DNA of 64,000 nt from Dictyobacter alpinus (lineage in GTDB: Bacteria > Chloroflexota > Ktedonobacteria > Ktedonobacterales > Ktedonobacteraceae), in assembly GCF_003967575.1 (NCBI RefSeq), contig NZ_BIFT01000001.1:4960001-5024000 (forward strand), given 5' to 3'. This document shows positions 42,495-50,644 of this stretch, in pieces; positions within the stretch are counted from its first letter, which is position 1, and the number at the start of each line of letters is the position of its first letter. Position numbers and translations under genes: made by a program. The notes beneath the pieces are model-generated. The model made no database searches. It had not been told where the DNA came from and was given only the letters and a program-made list of their open reading frames with translations.

Positions 42495-42760
42495 CACCCC
42501 CGGCAGGAGGGCCCGGCCGGCCCTCCTGCACCTCCCGGCATACTGGCGGCAGGGGGAGGGGGATTTGGCGGGGGGACACCTCCGCACCCCCGGCAGGCGG
42601 GCCTGGCCGGCCCTCCTGCACCTCCCGGTATCTGGATGAAAGGTAACATTCCAGACCCGGAAGGCGGGTCTGACCGGCCCTCCTGGCATCTGGATGATAG
42701 GTGGCATTCCTGGCCCGGCAGGCGGGTCTGGCTGCACCTGCCGGTGCTGAGATCGAGGTA
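42495..42760. repeat. Degenerate GC-rich tandem repeats around the IS target
   Basis: Units beginning CGGCAGG.GGGCC..GCCGGCC and ending CTCCTGCACCTCCCGG occur in about four diverged copies. AGGGAGGGGGATTTGGCGGG followed by ACACC.CCGCACCCCCGG occurs both left of the insertion (40900-40941) and here (about 42553-42593). Each unit contains GGCC-centred palindromes. All frames are open because of the composition, but no gene is supported up to 42850. Confidence 0.7.
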
Positions 42761-42850
42761 GCATGCATTTCTGACCCTGAAGGAGGGCAGGAGGACCGGC
42801 CAGGGGTACAAAAGCATAGTACCCCTGGCCGTCTTTGTTGCACCTGTGTT

Positions 42851-44563
42851 CTAGTTGAACTTGATTGGTTGTGTGGAGCGGTTGAGGGCCGATAGGACGG
42901 CTTTGATTGAGGCGATCTCGATGTTGGTGTCCAGGGCTGCGCCGAAGAAGGCGCCCGCGGGTGTTTGCAGTTGGATATAGGCGACCGCCTGGGTTGATGC
43001 ATCGTTGCCGAGGGCGTGCTCGGAGTAGGATTTCAGGGTGAAGTTTGCCAGTCCGTGCTGGTTGAGGGCGCGCACAAAGGCGTCAATTGGTCCGTTACCC
43101 TGACCACGGATTTCGTGCGGTACGTCGTTGATGTTGACTGTGGCTATGCATTCCAGGGCCTCGGAGCCGGCTTTGTTTAGTATGGTGCGACCTTCAAAAC
43201 TGGTCAGTTTGAAGGGGGCGGTCCGTTGTAGATATTCCTGTTCAAAGGCCTGATATAGCTCGCTGGAAAGGATTTCGGAGCCGCGTACATCGGCCAGATG
43301 CTTGATGACTTTGCCGAACTCGATGTGCATGGCCTTTGGCATTTGCAGGCCGAACTCGCTCTCCATCAGATAGGCTACGCCACCTTTGCCGGACTGCGAG
43401 TTGATGCGGATAATCGCCTCATAAGAACGACCGATATCCTTGGGATCGATTGGCAGGTAGGGCACATCCCATAGTGGGCTATGGGATTTCTCCAGGGCGT
43501 TCATGCCTTTATTGATGGCATCCTGGTGCGAGCCTGAGAAGGCCGTGAAGACCAGTTCTCCGGCATAGGGCTGACGCATCGGCACACTTAAACGTGTGCA
43601 TTTCTCATAGATTTCCTGGATCGCGGGCAGGTCGCTGAAGTTCAGGCATGGATCGACGCCCTGGGTATACATGTTCAGTGCCAGGGTCACGATATCGACG
43701 TTGCCGGTACGCTCACCATTGCCAAAGAGGGTGCCCTCGACACGTTCCGCGCCGGCGAGCAGACCCATCTCTGTCGAGGCTACGCCGGTGCCACGATCAT
43801 TATGTGTATGCAGACTGATGATCGCCGTTTCACGATTGCGCATATGGCGACAGAACCACTCGATCTGGTCGGCATGGATATTCGGAGTTGAAACCTCGAC
43901 CGTCGTGGGTAGATTCAAAATAATCTTCTGGGCAGGTGTTGGCTGCCAGACATCTACTACCGCCTCACAGATTTCCAGTGCGAAATCAATCTCGGTTAGC
44001 GAGAAACTCTCAGGTGAATATTGCAGCGTAATCGCCGTCTCAGGCACACTTGCCACCAGATCCTTGATCTGTCGCACGCCGCGCACCGCGATATCCACGA
44101 TCGCTGGCTTATCCAGCCCAAACACAATGCGCCGCTGCTGCTCCGAAGTCGAATTGTACAGATGGACAATCGCCTTTTTCGCGCCACGCAGCGACTCAAA
44201 GGTCCGTGAAATCAACTCCTCCCTGGACTGGACCAGCACCTGGATCGTCACATCGTCCGGGATATGATCCTCCTCAATCAAACGGCGCATAAACTCATAT
44301 TCCGTCTGAGAGGCCGAGGGAAAGCCAACCTCAATCTCCTTAAAACCGACCCCCACCAGAAGATCAAACATCTCCAACTTCTCATCCACACTCATCGGAA
44401 TCGGAAGAGCCTGATTGCCATCCCGTAGATCGACGCTACACCAGGTAGGCGCCGTCGTAATCATCTTTGATGGCCATTGTCGATCTGGCAGCTCGATTGG
44501 CGTAAAGGGTCGATACTTTGTGATCGTTCCCCTCTGCATGCCGCTACGTGTTTGAATACTCAT
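42851..44563 (-). CDS. leuA: 2-isopropylmalate synthase
   Basis: LeuA catalyses the first committed step of leucine synthesis. The 570-residue protein matches the long (type 2) form. The catalytic TIM barrel has WCSVDLRDGNQALP (Arg-Asp), the metal-binding SLHTHNDRGTGVA and LFGNGERTGNVD. A linker follows, with a C-terminal regulatory LeuA dimer domain at about 430-565 (IRGQGNGPIDAFVRALN, AVAYIQLQTPAGAFFGAALD) that binds leucine for feedback inhibition. AAGGAG precedes the ATG at long spacing. It is a single gene with no other leu genes near. Confidence 0.95.
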   Translation of the reverse strand: MSIQTRSGMQRGTITKYRPFTPIELPDRQWPSKMITTAPTWCSVDLRDGNQALPIPMSVDEKLEMFDLLVGVGFKEIEVGFPSASQTEYEFMRRLIEEDHIPDDVTIQVLVQSREELISRTFESLRGAKKAIVHLYNSTSEQQRRIVFGLDKPAIVDIAVRGVRQIKDLVASVPETAITLQYSPESFSLTEIDFALEICEAVVDVWQPTPAQKIILNLPTTVEVSTPNIHADQIEWFCRHMRNRETAIISLHTHNDRGTGVASTEMGLLAGAERVEGTLFGNGERTGNVDIVTLALNMYTQGVDPCLNFSDLPAIQEIYEKCTRLSVPMRQPYAGELVFTAFSGSHQDAINKGMNALEKSHSPLWDVPYLPIDPKDIGRSYEAIIRINSQSGKGGVAYLMESEFGLQMPKAMHIEFGKVIKHLADVRGSEILSSELYQAFEQEYLQRTAPFKLTSFEGRTILNKAGSEALECIATVNINDVPHEIRGQGNGPIDAFVRALNQHGLANFTLKSYSEHALGNDASTQAVAYIQLQTPAGAFFGAALDTNIEIASIKAVLSALNRSTQPIKFN

Positions 44564-45651
44564 CTGAATCTCAATCTCCTTGCTACATAGGATGGAAAAG
44601 TGGGTTAAATAGGATTTATTACCAGAGAATCTACATCTTGTTACACTCGCTTTTTAAGATATGAATGCTATCATAGCATATCCCACTGACACTGTCGAAA
44701 ATGGCTTGCCAGCGAACGCGCTGCTACTTCGCCACTAATAAATCTTTTGTAGGATAATGCACACCTGAAAAGCTCCCTTCCTGCCAGACAAGATAAAAGG
44801 TCCACATCAGACCACAAAAGAGTAGCGAAAACGCACGTCGGCGGCAAGGCTCGTCCCCAATATTTTTTCGGTGGAGGGGGAAGATTGATATCCTCTAACG
44901 CTATGGCGTGGGGTTGTGTACGGCGAGGCGCCATGAGCGAGCCTTGCGTACGCCGAGTGAGCGCCACACGCAAGGCCGCGCTGCTGGGTTTTCGTGGGCC
45001 GAAGTGTATGAACGAGACGCAGTGCTGTGGCGCCTACACGAATCACGGTGATGATACGGCATCAAGAGGGAACCTGTGGTACGGCAAGGTCTCACCTTCA
45101 TGGTTTGCATGCACGGTTGCCTGTCAACACGTTGCCGAGCGATCCTGTGTGAAGCACCATAATTCGTGGGCTTGCGCTCCCAAACGTTGCCGAGTGAACA
45201 TGTTCAAGAAACATGATTCGTGTAGGCGCCACAGGCATGCGATGCTTTTTTAACACGTATCGCCGTTGATCAAGCCGCATGCCGGCCTTGCGTGTGGCGC
45301 CCACTCCACGTACGATTGGCCGGCGGAACACGCTTTCCATGACGCACCGGATCGCCACCCATGATCGTTGCCGAATGTACGCAACGTTGGATTATCACGT
45401 CGCCCACTCAATGGACGACATGCGGCTTTTTTCACCGTTTTCGTCGCGGCAAAAGTGCTTCACCGAAAAGTATTGGGCTCGTCCCTGCGAACCGGTACGA
45501 CGTACCGTATGAAACCTTCCCAAAAGTGTAACGCCTATGTGCAACCTTGATGGGGGCTGGTCCGTGCTATGGAGTGTAATGGAGCTACTTATGTTATGTA
45601 AGTGGTATAGTATAAGCGTAGTTTGTAAGTAAAAGAAGGAGCTGTATTTGT
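44564..45651. repeat. 1.1-kb gene-free region holding a GGCGCC inverted-repeat element (copy A)
   Basis: From about 44902 to 45361 the sequence matches 54647-55077 in the same orientation. Shared blocks: GAGTGAGCGCCACACGCAAGG, CTGCTGGGTTTTCGTGGGCC, GTGCTGTGGCGCCTACACGA, CATGATTCGTGTAGGCGCCA, CCTTGCGTGTGGCGCCCACT. The left and right blocks are inverted copies of each other, so the element folds on itself. Outside it, AAGGCTCGTCCCCAATATTT (44846-44865) and its inverse near 45465-45485 suggest a second, older layer. Open frames inside are repeat-borne and not credible genes. Confidence 0.75.
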
Positions 45652-46422
45652 ATGTGCTATGACGATAATGCGCGTCCACCGTTGCCTCCGGGGCAGGGCG
45701 GAAGTGCTCGGGGTGAGGATATTGTGTTGACTTCGGCCGATGGTACGCGTTTTGCGGCCTATGCGGCCCAGCCGGATCAGCCATTGGGTGCACAGGTTAT
45801 CATTTATCCTGATGTGCGTGGCCTGCATCAGTTCTATAAAGAGCTGGCACTGCGCTTCGCGGAAGTTGGTATTCAGGCCGTGGCGATCGATTATTTTGGC
45901 CGTACGGCAGGTTTGACTGCGCGTGACGATTCATTTGAGTATATGCCACACGTCCAGCAGTTGCAGTTGCCAGGCATCTTCGCTGATGTCAAGGCGGCTC
46001 AGGACTACCTCTATGGCACACCGGCTGGCAAAAAAGCTACTTTTTTGGTAGGTTTCTGCCTGGGCGGTACCCTGTCTTTCTTGAGTGGGACACAGCAAGA
46101 CTTTGGCTTCGCGGGCGTGATCGGTTTTTATGCTGGTATGAGCCGAAACATGGGTGGTGAAGGCACGCTCCTCGATCGGGCCGCACAGATCAAATATCCG
46201 CTTCTGGGTCTGTTTGGCGGGGCCGACCAGGGTATTCCTAACGAGCAGGTACAGGAATTTGAGCAGAAGTTGAAGCAGAGCGGGATACCAAACGAGGTCA
46301 TCAGCTATCCTGGCGCCCCTCACAGCTTCTTTGATCGTCGGGCTACCGACTATGCCGAAGCCTCCAGCGACGCCTGGAACCGCGTGCTGCGCTTTATCAG
46401 CGCTCATGCACAAAACGTGTAA
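45652..46422 (+). CDS. Dienelactone hydrolase family protein
   Basis: The 256-residue alpha/beta hydrolase has the Cys-Asp-His triad of this family: Cys136 in GFCLGGT, Asp192 in FGGADQGIP, His224 in PGAPHSFFDRR. Relatives open lactones (carboxymethylenebutenolidase) in aromatic degradation or act as general carboxylesterases. AAGGAG lies upstream of the ATG. No other aromatic-degradation genes are nearby, so the substrate is open. The upstream region contains the copy A repeat and the downstream side a GTAGCGG element. Confidence 0.9.
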   Translation: MCYDDNARPPLPPGQGGSARGEDIVLTSADGTRFAAYAAQPDQPLGAQVIIYPDVRGLHQFYKELALRFAEVGIQAVAIDYFGRTAGLTARDDSFEYMPHVQQLQLPGIFADVKAAQDYLYGTPAGKKATFLVGFCLGGTLSFLSGTQQDFGFAGVIGFYAGMSRNMGGEGTLLDRAAQIKYPLLGLFGGADQGIPNEQVQEFEQKLKQSGIPNEVISYPGAPHSFFDRRATDYAEASSDAWNRVLRFISAHAQNV

Positions 46423-46455
46423 ATATAAAAAGCAGCCCTTGGGTTATAACGAATC

Positions 46456-46606
46456 GTAGCGGCAGGGCTTGTCCCTGCGACCTGTTCACGTACGAAATGT
46501 TCTTCAAACACATGTTCGTGTAACGGCGAAGAGATCGAGCGTGTGCTGCGTACTGCTTGTGCATGGTCGTACGTGAACAGGTTGCAGGGACGAGCCCTGC
46601 CGCTAC
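46456..46606. repeat. GTAGCGG palindromic element (151 bp, full copy)
   Basis: GTAGCGGCAGGGCTTGTCCC, then TGCGACCTGTTCACGTACGA, at the left is mirrored at the right end with two or three mismatches (46567-46606). The arms are about 40 bp and the centre about 70 bp. It lies between convergent genes. There is no clear target duplication. Confidence 0.88.
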
Positions 46607-46663
46607 GTTGTATTATTCGCCAACTAATGCTTAACCGAAATGTATTGGGGGTAAGCCATGCCG

Positions 46664-48082
46664 CTATGGTGTGGTTGAGGGATTCGCTGCCAGGCGGGCA
46701 TGAAACCAGTTGAAGAGGTAGGCCAGGGTCAGGATGGCTAGCAGGATGTTGCGTAGCGCGGCCACCTCGAAGAAGCCCTGGGGTAGGTGGATATGCTGGG
46801 AGTCCAGGATCTGTGAGTAGAAGATGACATAGATGCCGGTTGTGAGCAGGCAGACGGCTCCCCACAGGTAGGTCCAGATGGTGTTGAAGGCGCCTGAGTA
46901 GGCCAGCAGAGGGATCAGCCAGATCAGGTATTGTGGGCTGAAGACTTTACCGGTACTGATAAACACGAGTGTCAGGGCGATTACGGTCTGGGTTACGTCC
47001 AGGCGCTGCTGCCATTGCATCCAGTATATGTAGATGACCCCGAGGATAAAGAGTATTGTGAAGGTGGGCGAGATTATTCCGTTCAGGGCGGTGTGCAGGT
47101 TGATTGAGCCATAGTCGTAGACGATACGCCAATCGAGTCCTCCCAGATGGGCGAGCCAGAGCAGGGTGGCGCCCAGCGTTTCGATCTGGATGGGGCGTTT
47201 GAGGAAATAGTTGAACTGACTGACGACTGCGTGGTTGAAGTCGAGTAGGGCAAAGAGTGCCGTGATGCCGAGGACAACGGCGAAAAAGAGCAGGCAATTG
47301 CGCCACTGCCAGCGTAGGCCGCCCCGTACTGTGTGGTAGAGGTCGCGTGGCATGTGGATCAGCGAACCCTCGGCCGGTTGATAGAAGCGTCCTTTGCTCT
47401 GTTGCTCGGCGATAAAGAGGGCCGGTAATAGTAAGATAGGATAGATTTTTAGCAATACACCCAGTGCCAGCGCCACATAGGCCAGTCCCCAGCGTCCGCG
47501 TTGGGCGGCGATCAGGCTCATCAGTGTCAGCGCGGCCGGCAAGAGATCATAGCGCATCTGAACCAGGGCGCAGGCTCCAATAACCAGAAAAAAGAGGAAG
47601 GCGATGGCTCCTCCTGGCTCTCCGTGTCGTAGCAGCAGGCGGTAGACCAGCACGACCAGTAGCGACATCAGGAGCGCGAACGCGACCTGATAGAGGGGCA
47701 GCGGAACCAGGAGCGGTATTGAAAAGGGGAGCAGGGTTAGCGGTGGATATTCAAGTGGCAACATCTGAAATGCCTGATGTACCTGCGTAATCTGTAGAAA
47801 GCTACACTGGACTGCCGGTAACAACCGTGCCGCATTACTCCCCAGCCAGAAGGTCAGCGCATAGCATTGATAGCGGGCCGGATCAGTCGTTGGCCAGAAG
47901 CCCTGGGCGGCCCCTCCACAGAACAATAGAAACGCCGTCAGTGCCAGTAACCATGTGCCTTTCTTGCTACCAGCTTGATGTAATGCCTGCTGGACCTCGA
48001 TAAAACGCTTCTGCGTCTTATCATAGAGAGTATACGTCTTATTTTTCTGTATCAAAAGTTTCCAAACCTTTACTTTCCACAT
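46664..48082 (-). CDS. Polytopic membrane mannosyltransferase (GT87/DUF2029-like)
   Basis: The 472-residue protein has ten or more membrane helices. An N-terminal cytoplasmic stretch of 40 residues precedes the first helix. The outer loop has TTDPARYQCYALTFW, and the family motifs MRYDLLPAALTLMSL, GVLLKIYPILLLPAL and TGKVFSPQYLIWLIPLLAY are present. Relatives use polyprenyl-phosphate-mannose to extend surface glycolipids such as lipoarabinomannan. It is a single gene. The ATG at 48082 overlaps a second ATG six bases upstream; the ribosome site is weak. Confidence 0.85.
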   Translation of the reverse strand: MWKVKVWKLLIQKNKTYTLYDKTQKRFIEVQQALHQAGSKKGTWLLALTAFLLFCGGAAQGFWPTTDPARYQCYALTFWLGSNAARLLPAVQCSFLQITQVHQAFQMLPLEYPPLTLLPFSIPLLVPLPLYQVAFALLMSLLVVLVYRLLLRHGEPGGAIAFLFFLVIGACALVQMRYDLLPAALTLMSLIAAQRGRWGLAYVALALGVLLKIYPILLLPALFIAEQQSKGRFYQPAEGSLIHMPRDLYHTVRGGLRWQWRNCLLFFAVVLGITALFALLDFNHAVVSQFNYFLKRPIQIETLGATLLWLAHLGGLDWRIVYDYGSINLHTALNGIISPTFTILFILGVIYIYWMQWQQRLDVTQTVIALTLVFISTGKVFSPQYLIWLIPLLAYSGAFNTIWTYLWGAVCLLTTGIYVIFYSQILDSQHIHLPQGFFEVAALRNILLAILTLAYLFNWFHARLAANPSTTP

Positions 48083-48205
48083 CCATACACGCCGGCGATA
48101 AAAAATTACACATAGCCTTTATCTATTTTACAATCTATGTGCCGTACCTATTATATTTTGTCTCATCCATAACAACAAGCCACAAACCCAAAGAAACACA
48201 AGCAA

Positions 48206-48337
48206 GGTCGTAACTACGGGGACGTGGTCGTGATAAGGGAGGGAATCTTTGGGGCACGGGTTCTCTTCTCATGGTTTCGCCCACTCGACGCACGTTCGGC
48301 TGGATGTGGAGGACCGCTATTATGCAATAGCGGTCCT
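48206..48337. repeat. Dispersed 40-bp repeat (inverse copy) and 12-bp stem hairpin
   Basis: 48206-48246 is the inverse of 28354-28395 (GGTCGTAACTACGGGGACGT). AGGACCGCTATT (48310-48321) pairs with 48326-48337 just past the REC-kinase stop and may act as its terminator, although no T-run follows on the minus strand. Confidence 0.6.
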
Positions 48338-48350
48338 GGTGATGCTTAGT

Positions 48351-49598
48351 TTAGTGGGTGATGGTCCAGACGGCCTGGGTGTGGAGGGTTGGGGGGACCT
48401 CGGGCTGTTTGGTGGCGTCTGGATCGACGTAGATTGGGAGTACGATGCTGAAGACGCTCCCCTGACCAAGGACGGTCTGGACCTCCATGTGCCCGCCATG
48501 ACGCTCAACGATCTTGCGCGCCAGGAAGAGGCCTAGTCCGAGGCCGGTACGGCTACCGCTCTGGACTTCGACTCCGGGTACACGATAGAATTGTTCAAAG
48601 ATATGTGGTAGCGCATCTTCTGGGATGCCGATACCCATATCCTGAATCGAAATAATGACTTCATAGCCGCTTTGCTGGACCGTAATCGTGATCGCGGTCC
48701 CGCGTTTTGAGAATTTACGGGCATTCGACAATAGATTGATCAAGACCTGTGAGAAGCGATCACGATCTACTTCTACTTCAATGGGATCACCCTGCAACTC
48801 ACAATTTAGTGAGAGGACTGCGCGCGTCGTATAATCATTCAACAGTTTGCGACAAAGTTCAACTAGATCTGTGCGCTGACGCTTCAAGGCAAAAAGATTA
48901 GTCTCCATCAATGATGTATCTAGCAAGTCCTGTACCAGTACTTCGGTACGTGTGATCGAGCGTTCCATATCGCTCAGACCCTGCTGGACCGCCGTGGTGG
49001 CATCGCCACGCTCAAGCTGGTTGCGCATATGCTGCGTCATGCCTTTTAAATTTGAGAGTGGCGACTTTAGTTCCTGAGAGACGATATCCAGGAATTTATC
49101 TTTTGTCGCATTGGCCGCCACCAGCTCACTGGTGCGTTTCTCTACCAGGCGTTCCAGGGACCTGGCATGAAGAGCCAGGGCTAGTTGCTGTTCCATGACC
49201 TTACGCCGCAACTGCCGGGTCTGCATGGCTCGCTGTAATGCATTCACAAAAGCATCCCGATCAATCGGCTTCAAGATATAATCGTATGCGCCACCACGGA
49301 TCGCCTTAATGGCCAGACCGTGATCGCCATGTCCCGTAATTAGTACGACCGGGGTATCCGGGCGCAGTTCACGGATATGCGAAAGCAGCTCAATGCCGTC
49401 CATGCCAGGCATTTTTACATCACTGACAATCGCATCATAATCATTTTCTTTAATTAATTCCAGCGCCTGTTGAGCTGAATCCGTGGTCTCTACCTGAACA
49501 TTTTTCATACGCAGGTCTACAACCTGGGGAAGAGCTTGCAACAGAGCTGCATCATCGTCCACTATAAGGATTGGTGAATTGTTGATTTCTTCATCCAT
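48351..49598 (-). CDS. Receiver-histidine-kinase hybrid with Gln in place of the phospho-accepting His
   Basis: The 415-residue protein has an N-terminal receiver (acidic cluster IVDDDA, phospho-Asp60 in VSDVKMPGMDG, Lys110 in LKPIDRD), a coiled coil at about 125-165, and a HisKA-like dimerisation domain. The conserved H-box reads FLDIVSQELKSPLSNLKG, so Gln175 replaces His; the codon is CAG. The ATP-binding domain is complete (NLLSNARKFS, DMGIGIPED, GLGLGLFLARK). Autophosphorylation at the normal site is impossible. It may be a phosphatase, an allosteric partner, or a receiver-driven ATPase switch. Ribosome site AAGG lies upstream of the ATG. Confidence 0.9.
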   Translation of the reverse strand: MDEEINNSPILIVDDDAALLQALPQVVDLRMKNVQVETTDSAQQALELIKENDYDAIVSDVKMPGMDGIELLSHIRELRPDTPVVLITGHGDHGLAIKAIRGGAYDYILKPIDRDAFVNALQRAMQTRQLRRKVMEQQLALALHARSLERLVEKRTSELVAANATKDKFLDIVSQELKSPLSNLKGMTQHMRNQLERGDATTAVQQGLSDMERSITRTEVLVQDLLDTSLMETNLFALKRQRTDLVELCRKLLNDYTTRAVLSLNCELQGDPIEVEVDRDRFSQVLINLLSNARKFSKRGTAITITVQQSGYEVIISIQDMGIGIPEDALPHIFEQFYRVPGVEVQSGSRTGLGLGLFLARKIVERHGGHMEVQTVLGQGSVFSIVLPIYVDPDATKQPEVPPTLHTQAVWTITH

Positions 49599-49904
49599 AC
49601 GTCTAGACCTTATTCTACCTCTTTATATATAATACGAAAGTTGAGATACATTTGTTTCGTAGAAATTTCTTCTTCAGTAGCATATTCTACGAGCATTGCT
49701 CCCTATTGTCTAATTATCTACTAGATATCTCGACGTGTATAATAGCCGAAAAATCTTGCATTTCAGGGTGATGGAGCTGAAAGGAGCTCTTTTCAGGTGA
49801 ATAAGTGTGATTCTCGTGCTCCAAATCCATAGGATTTTGCCTTTATTCTACTGGTTCAAAAGTACTAGCGCTATTTTTTATGCCTGGAAAGCTAGCTTCC
49901 ATTC

Positions 49905-49986
49905 GGGCACTAAAGTGCCCACTTTTCATGATGTGTTTGGGGCAAAAGATGTGCCTCGGCACATCTTTTGCCCCAAACACATCATG
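49905..49986. repeat. CGGGCACT palindrome plus 28-29-bp perfect stem-loop
   Basis: GGGCACT-AA-AGTGCCC (49905-49920) is followed after six bases by CATGATGTGTTTGGGGCAAA... (49927-49955), which pairs fully with 49958-49986. This repeats the layout at 15486-15588. It sits in the 5' region of the methyltransferase gene. The rest of 49599-50023 shows no gene. Confidence 0.85.
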
Positions 49987-50023
49987 TAGATTTCTAGTTT
50001 AAACGAGGTGAGGAGTACTATCA

Positions 50024-50644
50024 ATGGATTATCAGCAGGTGATTGAGAGTTTGAAGGTGGCGTATGGTCGTGAGAGTGCGGAGAAGCGTGATTTGGAGGA
50101 TAAGCAGGATTGGAAGCTGGCTGAGCGGCAGGCGTTCCTGGATCTTTTGCGACTTGAGGGGAAGCAGAAGCTATTGGAAGTAGGGGCCGGCACCGGGACC
50201 GACAGCCTTTTCTTTCAGCAGCAGGGTCTAGAGGTGATCGCGACCGATCTGTCTCCAGCTATGGTTGATCTGTGCCGGGTGAAGGGGTTGGAGGCCTATG
50301 CGCAGGATTTCCTGGGCCTGGACTTCCCGCCGGCTTCGTTTGATGCGCTGTATGCGCTAAACTGTTTGCTTCATGTGCCTGCGCAGGACCTTCCTGCGGT
50401 CCTGGAGAAGTTGAGTAGTCTGCTACGGTCAGGCGGGCTTTTCTTTCTTGGTATCTATGGTGGTATAGAGAAAGAAGGCGTTAGCGATAAGGATTGGCAT
50501 CACCCCCCACGCTTCTTTTCGCGGCATACTGAAGCATTTATGCGGCAGGCGGTTGAAGCATATTTTGAGATCGTGTCCTTTAAAACTATTCCGCTTGAGA
50601 AGTCTGAGTGGTCCTTTCAAGCTATGGTCCTAAGGCGTCCTTGA
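50024..50644 (+). CDS. SAM-dependent methyltransferase (class I)
   Basis: The 206-residue protein has the Rossmann methyltransferase core: LLEVGAGTGTDSLFFQQQGL (motif I, about 50-70), VIATDLSPAMVDLCR (motif II), QDFLGLDFPPASFDALYALN (motif IV), LRSGGLFFLGIYGG. Its size matches small-molecule methyltransferases; the substrate is unknown. GAGGTGAGG precedes the ATG. The final 15 bases overlap the convergent S53 peptidase gene. Confidence 0.88.
   Translation: MDYQQVIESLKVAYGRESAEKRDLEDKQDWKLAERQAFLDLLRLEGKQKLLEVGAGTGTDSLFFQQQGLEVIATDLSPAMVDLCRVKGLEAYAQDFLGLDFPPASFDALYALNCLLHVPAQDLPAVLEKLSSLLRSGGLFFLGIYGGIEKEGVSDKDWHHPPRFFSRHTEAFMRQAVEAYFEIVSFKTIPLEKSEWSFQAMVLRRP

Noticed and set aside
42472..43002. 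Several Pro/Gly-rich frames on both strands near the leuA 3' end
   Set aside because: They come from the GC-rich tandem repeats and the end of leuA; no frame has a ribosome site.
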